DNA of 64,000 nt from NCBI RefSeq assembly GCF_051380735.1, contig NZ_JBNYXQ010000001.1, positions 1,178,001 through 1,242,000 on the forward strand, written 5' to 3'. The stretch comes from Janthinobacterium sp051380735. GTDB taxonomy: Bacteria > Pseudomonadota > Gammaproteobacteria > Burkholderiales > Burkholderiaceae_D. Positions within the stretch are counted from its first letter, which is position 1. Every line of letters begins with the position of its first letter. Below are positions 54,817 to 63,485 of the stretch, piece after piece. The position numbers were made by a program, and so were the translations under genes. Below the pieces are notes generated by a model. That model was not told the origin of the DNA. It saw only the letters and a program-made list of their open reading frames with translations, and searched no databases.

Positions 54817-55211
54817 CAATGTGCCGAGGTCGCGTTCCACGTTGGCAACTTGTCGATTCCAAGCTTGCATCCGAAATATCCCGCCTTCGTTTGGGCAACG
54901 TCGGCCTCCAATGATTCAATGATCGTTTGGCGCAAAGGCGATGGATTGGCAGTCTGAGTCGGTTTGAGCAAATCCAAAGCCGTCGATCCATCATTCGACG
55001 CAGCGCGTGGATCGCTCCCCGCCTTGAGCAACATCAGGAATGTCGCGCGCTGGGCTCCGCCCCACACCTCGGTTCCGCATAGATAGGCCATGGGAGTGTC
55101 GCCATTCTTGTTCTTGGCATTGGGCGACGCGCGGCACTTGAGAAGCCATTCGACTGCCCGTGGGTCGCTACCCTCCGCATATTTAATGCTCGCCATGTGG
55201 TGCAGCGCCAT
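54816..55211 (-). CDS. Ankyrin-repeat protein, probably truncated
   Basis: 131 residues with two ankyrin-like units: ALHHMAS with AVEWLLKCRASPNAKNKNGDTPM, and FLMLLKAGSDPRAASNDGSTALDLL. A TGA lies just before the first repeat, so an N-terminal part seems to be missing. Ankyrin repeats mediate protein contacts; small ones next to toxins are often immunity proteins, but no toxin is visible here. Confidence 0.5.
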   Translation of the reverse strand: MALHHMASIKYAEGSDPRAVEWLLKCRASPNAKNKNGDTPMAYLCGTEVWGGAQRATFLMLLKAGSDPRAASNDGSTALDLLKPTQTANPSPLRQTIIESLEADVAQTKAGYFGCKLGIDKLPTWNATSAH

Positions 55212-55488
55212 AAGGCTGGGAATTCATAAACGCGCGCCTGTGGTGGCCTGCGCTGCATACAACAAGCATTCTTTTCCTGGATTCTTGATGGTCGGAATGA
55301 CTGAGATATCCCTCATGAGGATTTTCAATGGGCGGGGTCGACGTCTCGACGCCGGACGAAAACACGGGCATGATGGCTACGATTGCGCCTATGAGATCGT
55401 TGTCTTCGATGGGTTCTCTCGCTTGCAAATCAGTCGAGAACCCGCGCTGATAGTTCTGCGATAATTCGTGCGCCTCATCAATGTCCAT
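55183..55488 (-). CDS. Possible small protein, acidic N-terminus
   Basis: 101 codons: MDIDEAHELSQNYQRGFS then EPIEDNDLIGAIVAIMPVF. The first 75 codons look natural; the end overlaps the ankyrin gene's start out of frame and becomes noise-like. No ribosome site of note. Likely a remnant. Confidence 0.3.
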   Translation of the reverse strand: MDIDEAHELSQNYQRGFSTDLQAREPIEDNDLIGAIVAIMPVFSSGVETSTPPIENPHEGYLSHSDHQESRKRMLVVCSAGHHRRAFMNSQPYGAAPHGEH

Positions 55489-55509
55489 GGCAAATTTGAA
55501 GAGACTTCC

Positions 55510-55692
55510 CTAGTTGCCGGGCTCTTGGAATTTTGTCGCGATCTCCGCGACTTGCAGCAAGCGCGACAATCCAATCTCACTTGGGCCGCCGAGCGCTCCC
55601 AACCACATTGAAAAATCCGAGTCCATGTCCATACCTTTCGTTGAGCCGTCCACATCAAATAAAAAACGCGTTGCAAAAGCAGCCGCGCCCAA
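55510..55692 (-). CDS. Possible small protein or gene remnant
   Basis: 60 codons from a TTG: AAAFATRFLFDVDGS then SDFSMWLGALGGPSEIGLS. The frame extends a few codons upstream to a TGA (NRWW before the TTG). It looks coding but cannot be named; together with the next two small frames it may be a broken three-gene unit. Confidence 0.3.
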   Translation of the reverse strand: MGAAAFATRFLFDVDGSTKGMDMDSDFSMWLGALGGPSEIGLSRLLQVAEIATKFQEPGN

Positions 55693-55806
55693 CCACCACC
55701 GATTGCCAACCGATCAAAAATCTTTAGGAATGACAAACCTCGGCAAACGCGCCGCTAGACATTCCGAGCCGCCGCCAACGCATTGTTGCGAGCGCCACCA
55801 AGCGCA

Positions 55807-57705
55807 TCATGCGGAACCGGCGCCGCTTGGCCGCTTCCATATTTCACAAACGGCTTCGGCCAACAGCGCCCCGCGCCGCTCAATGGCCTCCTCGCTCCAG
55901 TCAGCAAAGCCATGGAAATAGCGATTGAGCCGCAATACAGAGTGCTGATATTCATTGAGCTTCAAAGCGAAGCCCCCATTGCTTGCCGCTGGGTTCAAAT
56001 ACTTGTTCAAGAGCGTGAGGTTCCCCAGCGTTTGCAGCGCAGCGTTGCGCTGTCGAATTGGCTCTTGAAGATGCAAGAATTCGTCTTTGGCGAGCCAATG
56101 AATTTTTGATATCTCCTTCGGGACCGCGACGCCCTGCAGCGGCCAATGCTCGCTCCACGACACTGGCATGACATGCTCGATCTGCAGCAGTTGCTGGACT
56201 TCGAGACTCTCGCTCTTCTTGCTGCGATCGCGCAGCTCCAGGCGCTCCAAGATGACGCGGAGCGCCGGCGCCTTCAACTCGGAGCCGACCGCCCTGCGCC
56301 GAACACTGTCCGCAACCTCGGCGTCCGTCGGCCAACTTCTGGTCGAGCCTCGGCTGCCCATCAATTTCGCGGCAAGCGCCGCTAGGACAGATGCTGGCTT
56401 CAATCCCATCAAAGACCGTATGACCTCGACGAAGAAAATGTTGTATTCCTTATTTTCGCCGCCAGTGATGACACGCCTCGCAACAAATGATTCGACGAGC
56501 GCGAGGCTTTCGGTCAACTGAGTCTCATCGAGGCCGGCGTCCACTTCCAGATACATCACGAGAGGGAGCGCGGTGGACACGTCGAAGTCAATGAGCACGC
56601 GGCGCAGATCGGTGCTTGGCAGAGATACGGCAGAGGCGGACTCGTAGCGCTCGTAAACCTGGCTGTGGCGCACGAAGTCCGCAAGCTCATGCTCCACCGA
56701 GCCATACTTCGGCGGCGTGGACGATATCCAGTGGCGGTATTCCTCGTTCACGCGGCGGGCGTCGATCATGGCGCCGGTTTTCGTCATCAAGAAGTAGCGC
56801 AGGCCAAGGTCCAGCCTAGAATAGGTCCGGCCGCCGCGCGTGGTCTCCGAGCTCCAAAAAGGCGTCTCGAACTGGCTCCAATATTTATCAAAAATCGCGT
56901 CGCGATCCAATTTCTGCTTTTCTGCGCGCATGAAGATCAAACTGCGCAGCAAATCCGACTGGGACAATGGCCGGCCTTGGGAGTTGAGGGAATAAAAGAT
57001 CTCCTGCGAGTCGTCCCCCTCCGACAAGACAATCTCCACGACGCAAAAATCCTGCTTAAGCGACTGAAAAAGAGAAAATGCCAAGTCCTCTTCCGCCCTG
57101 CCCGTCTTCGCTGCGGCGCCTGCGAGATGCGCGCGAATGCTGGCGTCGAAATACAAATAGGCCTCGACCAAATTGCTCCGCAGCTTTGGCTTCCTCTTCT
57201 TCGGCAGTTTGATGAGTGGGTATCGACGCTCGACCTCAGCGCGCGTCTTGGCCGACAGGACGCCTTTGAAGACGTCGCGGTTGAGCAATGTCGGCCATAA
57301 CTTGAAGACTTCCTCCTCTGGCTTCTCCATTGATTCAGGATCAGGGTTTTCCAAGAATCTGTTAATGGGCTTGGCGAGCGCCAGCCATCCTTTGGACTGC
57401 GCGACATCGCGGAAGGCGCACAATAGAAGTTGCAGCGTCGTCAGCCGTTGCTGCCCATCAATGATGAGGAATCGCTTCACCTCCCGCGGCGACTCCGCTT
57501 TGACGCCGTCGATGATGAGCGCGCCAAGATAATGTGGAGTAGTCGAAACGCCCGCGATCTGCAGGTTCGCCTTTTCGCTGATGTCCTCCCACAGCGTCTC
57601 CCATTGCGGCTTTTGCTGCCAAACGTATAGCCTCTGAAACATGGGCACGATGTAGCGTAGCTGGGAGCTGAACAGGGTGTCTAACGTGCGGGGATTCGCT
57701 TGCAT
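55807..57705 (-). CDS. DUF262/DUF1524 protein (GmrSD-like nuclease family)
   Basis: 632 residues. DUF262 part: the sulfiredoxin/ParB-like motif PMFQRLYVWQ (21-30) and DGQQRLTTL (83-91), needed for NTP hydrolysis or DNA nicking in relatives. C-terminal HNH-type DUF1524 part: IEHVMPVSW with a later GNLTLLNKYLN. GmrSD-like enzymes cut modified phage DNA (glucosylated or other bulky bases), driven by NTPs. ATG 57705 follows AGAAAG. A stand-alone phage-defence gene is the likely role. Confidence 0.88.
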   Translation of the reverse strand: MQANPRTLDTLFSSQLRYIVPMFQRLYVWQQKPQWETLWEDISEKANLQIAGVSTTPHYLGALIIDGVKAESPREVKRFLIIDGQQRLTTLQLLLCAFRDVAQSKGWLALAKPINRFLENPDPESMEKPEEEVFKLWPTLLNRDVFKGVLSAKTRAEVERRYPLIKLPKKRKPKLRSNLVEAYLYFDASIRAHLAGAAAKTGRAEEDLAFSLFQSLKQDFCVVEIVLSEGDDSQEIFYSLNSQGRPLSQSDLLRSLIFMRAEKQKLDRDAIFDKYWSQFETPFWSSETTRGGRTYSRLDLGLRYFLMTKTGAMIDARRVNEEYRHWISSTPPKYGSVEHELADFVRHSQVYERYESASAVSLPSTDLRRVLIDFDVSTALPLVMYLEVDAGLDETQLTESLALVESFVARRVITGGENKEYNIFFVEVIRSLMGLKPASVLAALAAKLMGSRGSTRSWPTDAEVADSVRRRAVGSELKAPALRVILERLELRDRSKKSESLEVQQLLQIEHVMPVSWSEHWPLQGVAVPKEISKIHWLAKDEFLHLQEPIRQRNAALQTLGNLTLLNKYLNPAASNGGFALKLNEYQHSVLRLNRYFHGFADWSEEAIERRGALLAEAVCEIWKRPSGAGSA

Positions 57706-58050
57706 GTCAATCTTTCTAATTTTTTTTCGGGCCCAACCTGCTTTGAGCTGATACAGGTAATTGAGGGTGAGGAATGGCCTAGGAAGTGGCGACACATTTA
57801 TATCAGGTCCTCAGAATCCGGCGGCTCCGACCTCTTAGCCAGACGCGCTTCAATGTAAGCGCATCGCTGTCAATTTTTCGTCGTCGCTGGCAGACCGAGG
57901 CCAGCCGTCGTCAATCTCAAAGGGATCTCCTAAATGATCGTAAGCTTCGGGGAGCAGGTTTTGCCTCTCGTCGTCATCGCCCACATGATCGTTTCTGCCC
58001 ATAGCCTATGCGCCTAAAAAATTAGCGGCTCTCGCCGAAAGGAAATGCGA

Positions 58051-58749
58051 TCAATCCCAACAAATGTGCGCCGCCAAATACTCGTTGATCACGATGCGAA
58101 CGTCGCGCCCTTCGACAATCGACGCGTTGTAGCGATACCGCCCTTCTTGAACGACTATCCAGCCGCTGGGCGACATGTCTTTCCCCTCGACCAATCGCTG
58201 CATGGCGCGACTGCCCACTTCGGGCCAGACGCTCGAAGCCTTTGGATTCTCGAATTCCTCGCGCTGCTCGTCAGTCATAAGCATCAAAGGCTGCAAGCCA
58301 ACATAGTCCGGCTCCTCGGCGCACAACTCATGGAGTTCATACAATCCGTGCCCCTTGGCGAGTTTGATCAGGACTGTGCGCGCGCGATTCCATTCCGGCA
58401 TGAACATGGCTCTGCCGTCAGGCATCGATTTGGATCGCTCGATGCGTGTTTTGAGCGCGGGTTTTACCGTCAAGATTCTGCGGATCTTTTCGCGCTCGAT
58501 GTCTTCTGGCTCCGTCGAGCCAGCGACCACGCAAGCGATCAGGCAGGCAAGATATTCTTCGTCCGCTGAAAATCCATTGTTGCATTCAAAGCATGCTGCA
58601 ACCACGAACAAATTGGTCGGCAACGGCTCATCAAGGAACACCTTCGATGGACAATGGTCTTTGGTGCCAGTCTGGCCGCCACAAAACGCGCAATACGCGA
58701 GGGTGCGGACATCCCCGTAGTTCGGCAGTTGCTGCATGTTCGCTTTCAA
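58051..58749 (-). CDS. HNH-like zinc-finger protein
   Basis: 232 residues. CAFCGGQTGTKDHCPSKVF near residue 20 and CFECNNGFS near 55 form the two Cys pairs and the DH centre of an HNH nuclease-like fold. The rest is mixed (RAMFMPEWNRARTVLIKLAKG). It could nick or cut DNA or RNA. Start at 58749 or 58737. It lies between the DUF262 gene and a divergent PIN-like gene. Confidence 0.7.
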   Translation of the reverse strand: MKANMQQLPNYGDVRTLAYCAFCGGQTGTKDHCPSKVFLDEPLPTNLFVVAACFECNNGFSADEEYLACLIACVVAGSTEPEDIEREKIRRILTVKPALKTRIERSKSMPDGRAMFMPEWNRARTVLIKLAKGHGLYELHELCAEEPDYVGLQPLMLMTDEQREEFENPKASSVWPEVGSRAMQRLVEGKDMSPSGWIVVQEGRYRYNASIVEGRDVRIVINEYLAAHICWD

Positions 58750-58911
58750 AAGATTTGCGCCGGTGATCAGCAGTTTTTGCTGATCGCCACCAATATAAAC
58801 TACTATTGCTTATAAATAAACACCCGTGATGTTCACGCAACAGGCTAGGGCTCATGACCAAGGCAAATCGACTTGGCGGATAACTTTCAAGAATGAATCT
58901 AAGGGGAACAT

Positions 58912-59790
58912 ATGTCGCAAACTCTTTTCCCAGCGGGGGCGTCCATCGCTGTTCTCGATACGAACGTATTTCGTGGAATGGGACACGAAGAGCCGGAATG
59001 GCTGGGTGCGTTTGAGGAAATATCGAAGCACAATTTTGTGTTTTCAATCTCCGATCTAGCGTTCGCCGAGGTTGGATACCAATTTACCTCCGGCCAGATC
59101 GGTTTGGCGACTTTCAACAAGGCCATCGAGCTCGCCGAGCGCTTTATTTCTGTGGATGTTCCGCTCTTCCCTTCCAAGACGGACATCATGGGAATGATCG
59201 GCGCAAAAGACACGATTCGGAAATTCGATCCCGCAGAGGTCTCGTCGGCATCTAAGAAGGCTTGGTCCGCACTAAAGTCCTTGTCCACTCTAAGCGACGA
59301 CCAAAAACAGCAACAAGCCGTGATATTTCAGGAAGCCATAGAGGAGGATAGAGCGCACTGGATAAATTTCTTCTCGAAGAAAGCCGGTGGACTGGATCTC
59401 CAAAGTCCTGGCTACCTCCAAAGGCAATTTGATCAGCTCGATCAAGCAGAATGCTCCCCACCAATTTCGTCAACGCGTTTCGATTTTAAGACTCGGCACT
59501 TTTATCGAAAATGCCTTCATTTTCAAAAGCAAGAGGAAGCATACGATCCGACTCACGAAAAAAAGAAAAATGATGGTCTTGACGACGACCTACTTCACTA
59601 TCTGGCCGTGCCTGCGTATGTGCTGACAGTCGACAAGGGAATAATTGCTGCGGCGAATGATATAGAAAGCTTCCAATCCAATTGGATCATGAAGCCTGAA
59701 GATTTTGTCGCAGCATGGAAGGCGGGGAACTTGCCACCGCTTGCATGGCCGGCTGTCGCCCCTAATCGCCCCGTGCCTGCATCACATTGA
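58912..59790 (+). CDS. PIN-like domain protein (putative RNase)
   Basis: 292 residues. PIN-type acidic residues: D in AVLDTNVF (D16), E in DLAFAEVGY (E53), D in DGLDDDLLHYL (about 220) and D in LTVDKGI (about 240). PIN domains are metal-dependent RNases, mostly toxins or processing enzymes. It is far longer than VapC toxins (about 130 residues) and has no antitoxin next to it, so it is not a plain toxin-antitoxin unit. AAGGGG precedes ATG 58912. Confidence 0.75.
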   Translation: MSQTLFPAGASIAVLDTNVFRGMGHEEPEWLGAFEEISKHNFVFSISDLAFAEVGYQFTSGQIGLATFNKAIELAERFISVDVPLFPSKTDIMGMIGAKDTIRKFDPAEVSSASKKAWSALKSLSTLSDDQKQQQAVIFQEAIEEDRAHWINFFSKKAGGLDLQSPGYLQRQFDQLDQAECSPPISSTRFDFKTRHFYRKCLHFQKQEEAYDPTHEKKKNDGLDDDLLHYLAVPAYVLTVDKGIIAAANDIESFQSNWIMKPEDFVAAWKAGNLPPLAWPAVAPNRPVPASH

Positions 59791-59942
59791 TGCCGCACCT
59801 CATCTAGCGATGACATGCAACACGCCTAGTCGCCGCAATGCATCTACTGGGCGTTTCTGCCTTCGAGCTGCCAGAGCCTACAAAACACGCTTCAAAGTCG
59901 CCCGCCGCCCCGGTGCAATCCGTCGCGCAAGACCGACGGATC

Positions 59943-60229
59943 TCAAGTTTGTCCCACATGGCAATGACAAGGAGTCGTGGGTCCTTTCCGATCCACGATT
60001 AGCATCCACATTGGCATTTCCCCATTAGGCTCCCGCAACTTGAATGGCCACTCGTCGAGATACGTAGCCAGCCCAGCGCTCGGCACGCGCGTTGATAAAT
60101 AGGTTTCACGCCGTCGATGATCGGGAGCGATACGGTCAGCTTTTTCGTGGTATTAAACTGAAAAATATTGAGCAGACCATCAATGAATGCCCGCGCCGCG
60201 ACAACGGCGGATGGATTTTGGCGGGAAGA
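59943..60229 (-). pseudogene. Frameshifted gene remnant, family unknown
   Basis: Two minus-strand frames carry natural-looking coding sequence end to end: RQNPSAVVAARAFIDGLLN and TTKKLTVSLPIIDGVKP (frame closing at 59999), then LATYLDEWPFKLREPNGEM (frame closing at 59943). One indel near 60060 would join them. No start is visible. I cannot name the family. The rest of 59791-60321 holds no gene. Confidence 0.45.
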
Positions 60230-60321
60230 TTATAATGGCAGCATGCGTGATCCACATGTCTACCGCGTGGGGCGTCGTGAAATGAACACCAGCTTGATTT
60301 TTCAACCTACTGAAGGAATTT

Positions 60322-60846
60322 ATGACTTGCCTTGAAGATTTGAAACAGCGACTCGCAACTCTCGGGCTAACCCCGTTACCCCATTATTATGAACCTTTTC
60401 TTGAAGCGATTTGCGAAGGAAAAACGCCGGATATCATCGCAGTTTTTTTGCATCGCTTAAATAGTTGGCCTCGTATTCTATTAGAAATTAGCCGTCGATA
60501 TGACATATCGGACACCGATTACGAAAAATTGAAAGAAAATTTCTTAGAACACGGCAATGACGTTCTTTTCCAGCAAATCGTAGAAAATTTACCTGCGCGA
60601 AAGGATGCTCTGCAGGGCATAAGTTTGCCCCCGTTCGAACTCCACGCAGCAAGGGAGAAAGTTGGCACCTCGCAGCGACGTGCGGAATTTGAGAGTATTC
60701 TAGCTGAGCAGCAGTCGCGCGCTGGCGCGGCTGGCGTCCGCAATCAGCAAGAGATCGATGACTTGCGGAGGAAATTCATCACCGGAGCAATGACAGCGAA
60801 GGACCTGCGCGATGCGTTATCGGGATCATCGCCGCCAAATCCTTGA
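60322..60846 (+). CDS. Unknown helical protein
   Basis: 174 residues: MTCLEDLKQRLATLGLTPL, FLHRLNSWPRILLEISRRYD, then a coiled segment with EFESILAEQQSR and DDLRRKFITGAMTAKDLRD. No motif recognised. AAGGAA lies eight bases before the ATG. Upstream 60240-60300 is AT-rich and may hold the promoter. Confidence 0.7.
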   Translation: MTCLEDLKQRLATLGLTPLPHYYEPFLEAICEGKTPDIIAVFLHRLNSWPRILLEISRRYDISDTDYEKLKENFLEHGNDVLFQQIVENLPARKDALQGISLPPFELHAAREKVGTSQRRAEFESILAEQQSRAGAAGVRNQQEIDDLRRKFITGAMTAKDLRDALSGSSPPNP

Positions 60847-60855
60847 ATCAGGGTC

Positions 60856-61155
60856 TCATGGCTTAAGCCACAGCTCTAGGGCGCTCATCTGCTCATCAGT
60901 CCAGATAATTGGCGCATGCGCTTTTAGGCTCAGCATAGACAACATCGCCTGATACTGATCCCAGTGCAGGCTGTTTAGCACATTCGACAGCACAAGCGGA
61001 CGGTTTTCGTCCGCGTTTGCCATGCTCAAAGCGACCAATGCCAAGGCGGGCCGGTTTGAACCCGCAGCTTCGACAATTTCAAAAAAAATGGCCTGTCCCG
61101 TTGGGGACGCCTGGTGGCGTTCATCTGTCATTTGCAGTCCTTGGGTAAAGACCAT
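60856..61155 (-). CDS. Unknown small protein
   Basis: 99 residues: QASPTGQAIFFEIVEAAGS, ALALVALSMANADENRPLVL, LHWDQYQAMLSMLSLK. Helical and soluble; reminiscent of small plasmid-borne proteins, not identified. Two starts have ribosome sites (ATG 61155 after GGAG; ATG 61131 after AAGGA). Convergent with 60322-60846. Confidence 0.65.
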   Translation of the reverse strand: MVFTQGLQMTDERHQASPTGQAIFFEIVEAAGSNRPALALVALSMANADENRPLVLSNVLNSLHWDQYQAMLSMLSLKAHAPIIWTDEQMSALELWLKP

Positions 61156-61319
61156 TTCTTAACTCCAGATTTTGCCTAACGCAATAGCTAAAACCTCCCT
61201 ATTCGAACCAATGCGCATCATGGCAAGAGCCGATCAGTGGTGCAAAGTTAGTGGCCAATGGGCTCTTTCTGCCACTCCCGCGATGTCGTATCCGAAGAAT
61301 TCGTCCGCCCCGTCATGAG

Positions 61320-61493
61320 TCATGCCATCCTGCGGACGAGCTCAAAGATGATCGCTTTCGGGTCGTAGACCACCCGCTGATCTCCATCGACCTCCGCCAA
61401 CTCAAGGATGGCGTCATCGTGCCCCTCGACAAACACCTGTTCGGAGTCATCTGCCTGCTTCAGTAAGGCTTTCGCGCGATCGGATGTGTCCAT
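61320..61493 (-). CDS. Small acidic protein downstream of ardC
   Basis: 57 residues: MDTSDRAKALLKQADDSEQ, then GHDDAILELAEVDGDQRVV and FELVRRMA at the end. Clean frame, natural composition, acidic. It lies 55 bp after ardC on the same strand and is probably co-transcribed. Such short partners are common beside ArdC on mobile elements; function unknown. Confidence 0.6.
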   Translation of the reverse strand: MDTSDRAKALLKQADDSEQVFVEGHDDAILELAEVDGDQRVVYDPKAIIFELVRRMA

Positions 61494-61548
61494 CCGCAGG
61501 CTCTTCTAACTTGATTCGCCGCCGTTATTCTTCGAAGTTTTTTCCATC

Positions 61549-62706
61549 TCAGCGCTGCAGAACACTGTCGTAGTCTTGAATCCATTCCTTGTGTGCATCC
61601 ATGGCGGTCATTTGCTTTTCCAAGCCCAGCATGTATTCCGCCATGAGCTCCGCTTCCTTGGCCGCCGAGAAGATCGCCATGGGGTCGGCGGACACTGCCT
61701 TGATCCAGTGCTGAAGGTAGGCCGCGTGGTTGTCGATGTGACTTTGGGTCATCGGCACGCCAGTCTCGGCCGCCAAGATCGCCGAACAGATCTCCGCCCT
61801 TAACTCCTCCACAGCATAGGCCTCGTCACCCCACCGCTTCGCGATGGCCTCTTGCCGGTCCAGCCGCTTCTTATGCAGTGTGCTGTGAGCTCCCTCATGC
61901 AGAGCCGTCGCATAATAGTCGTAGGCGCTATGAAATGACTTTTTAGCCGGCAGGCGTATTTCATCCAGGGCCGGCACATAGCAGGCATCGGTGCCACCAT
62001 GAACGACGAGCAAGCCCGTCTTTTCCTTGAGCGCCTGGATCACTGCCTCCGCCTTGGCGATAGGATCGAACAGTGTTTCAGAAGCTTCGAGCGGAGGGAC
62101 GCCGTCCATTTGCTGGGCATTGAACACGACATATCGCCGGAGCGCAAAGGCCTTGCGTTCCGGTTCCGTTGCGCTCGTTCCGCCCGTGCCTTGTGCTCCG
62201 GCCGCCTCACTCCCGCGGCCACTTCCGCGATTGCCGATGGACGAAGCCCGAGGCCTCCCGTTTGAGGTGCCCGTGGTTGTGCCTGTGCCTGTGCCTGTGC
62301 CGGCGCCATTGCCGACGGCAGCGGTAGCCTCGTTGGCAGCACCGCCCCTACCGACTTCGACCAGCTTCACTATGGCCGTGCCCTTCTCACCGCGGCGCAC
62401 CTGCCAGCCGTTCGCCTGGGCCTGTTGATACGTAGCCCAGCGCGGATCCGCCCTGCCTTGCGGGTCAGCCCGGCCAGCCAAGGCTAGAAGCAGCCTGTTC
62501 ACGCCTCGATAGCCGTTGCTTGTGGCCAAATTCACCGGCCGGAGCGATTGGGCCGCCCAAGGCTTTTGCCACGGAGTATTCCCGCTTTTCATCGCCTCGA
62601 TCAGTGTGAGAGCGATCTCTGATTTTACGTCGGGTTTAGTTCCAGCACTTTCGATTGAGGAGCGGGCGTATTCACTAGATTGGACAACTGGGTTCTCGAC
62701 TGGCAT
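61549..62706 (-). CDS. ardC: ArdC-family antirestriction protein / zincin-like metallopeptidase
   Basis: 385 residues. N-terminal ssDNA-binding ArdC domain (about 28-120; NTPWQKPWAAQ, NGYRGVNRLLL, GEKGTAIVKLVE), a Gly/Thr/Ser-rich linker (about 120-180) built partly from GT repeats, and a zincin-like C-terminal domain with HEGAH (270-274). ArdC proteins protect incoming conjugative DNA from restriction and are typical of plasmids and integrative elements. A decayed copy of its middle lies at 51990-52316. Confidence 0.93.
   Translation of the reverse strand: MPVENPVVQSSEYARSSIESAGTKPDVKSEIALTLIEAMKSGNTPWQKPWAAQSLRPVNLATSNGYRGVNRLLLALAGRADPQGRADPRWATYQQAQANGWQVRRGEKGTAIVKLVEVGRGGAANEATAAVGNGAGTGTGTGTTTGTSNGRPRASSIGNRGSGRGSEAAGAQGTGGTSATEPERKAFALRRYVVFNAQQMDGVPPLEASETLFDPIAKAEAVIQALKEKTGLLVVHGGTDACYVPALDEIRLPAKKSFHSAYDYYATALHEGAHSTLHKKRLDRQEAIAKRWGDEAYAVEELRAEICSAILAAETGVPMTQSHIDNHAAYLQHWIKAVSADPMAIFSAAKEAELMAEYMLGLEKQMTAMDAHKEWIQDYDSVLQR
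62278..62301. repeat. TGTGCC hexamer repeat (four units) inside ardC
   Basis: Four exact tandem copies of TGTGCC, encoding Gly-Thr repeats in the ArdC linker. Copy-number change would alter linker length in steps of two residues without a frameshift. Confidence 0.9.
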
Positions 62707-62780
62707 GTCTCACCTCTTATTTTTATTTTTTATTTTCCCCAATGAATGCTCGATTAAGCGTTGACACATAAAGGCCAAGG

Positions 62781-63485
62781 CTACGAGCACTCAATACCCC
62801 TGGGAGTAATCTCTTGGTCTTGGATGCTCGCCTTTTGAACCTGGATGCTTGCCTCTTGACCTAGGATGCGCGCCCTTCGTCCTTGGGGAAGTGCATCTCG
62901 GTCGTGGATGCGTGCGCGCGGCAACATCTTTGATCCACAAATTCTTTGATGAACTCGATCCATGTGTTCTTGGTTCGTTAACATCTTCCGAATCACTGCA
63001 GCCAATTCCAGCGACAAGCTAGGCTCCTCTTCACAGCGATGCTCTTTTAACGAATGGCGCGCACCAAATCGCAGCTCGACGCTTAAAGAAAACATCAAAG
63101 AAAGCACTGCAGCATCCTTCCCCTCACCCTCACCCTTGCCCGTGGCCGTGGCCTTGCCCTTCCCTTCTTGCCGCTCATAAATCATCTCCTTCCGAGCCCT
63201 AAATCCAGCTCTTCCAATGCCGGCGTCATCGCTTGAAGCCGCGTCATCCTGACTGTTTCCAAGGTCGCCAATAAGATCAATATCCGCATCCTTTAGCAGT
63301 TCTTCCTGGGTAACAAAGTCGTGAACAGCATCCTGATCACTGTCGTGAGCAACGTCGGTAGCAATGTGGTGAGCCCTCAGTGTGGGACGTCCTGGCCTGC
63401 CTGGTGTCGGAGCAAGATCCTGCACTTTGATGACCAAGCATGGACAACTGAGACAGACTTTCAAAGTTCTATTCATTTCCCGCAT
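62781..63485 (-). CDS. Unknown island protein with charged and repeat-like tail
   Basis: 234 codons. The N-terminal 30 residues are basic with CLSCPC; the centre has acidic LLKDADIDLIGDLG; a Lys/Gly tract (EGKGKATATGKGEGEGK) follows; the end (ARIHDRDALPQGRRARIL, EASIQVQKASIQDQE) is a degenerate repeat encoded by the repetitive DNA at 62800-62915. Coupled to the upstream gene by overlapping start and stop (63473-63485), with GGAAG before ATG 63485. Not recognised; uneven composition leaves some doubt. Confidence 0.45.
   Translation of the reverse strand: MREMNRTLKVCLSCPCLVIKVQDLAPTPGRPGRPTLRAHHIATDVAHDSDQDAVHDFVTQEELLKDADIDLIGDLGNSQDDAASSDDAGIGRAGFRARKEMIYERQEGKGKATATGKGEGEGKDAAVLSLMFSLSVELRFGARHSLKEHRCEEEPSLSLELAAVIRKMLTNQEHMDRVHQRICGSKMLPRARIHDRDALPQGRRARILGQEASIQVQKASIQDQEITPRGIECS
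62800..62915. repeat. Degenerate about 21-bp tandem repeat
   Basis: Units of the type CTTGGATGCTCGCCTCTTGA recur four to five times with changes, encoding the ASIQ/QEA-like tail of the 62781-63485 frame. Confidence 0.6.

Noticed and set aside
58750..58911. Possible antitoxin gene before the PIN-like protein
   Set aside because: No frame of reasonable length with a ribosome site was found in this divergent spacer.
62221..62340. GT-type and TGTGCC repeats as a CRISPR-like array
   Set aside because: Units are six bases, contiguous and coding (Gly-Thr linker of ArdC); there are no spacers.
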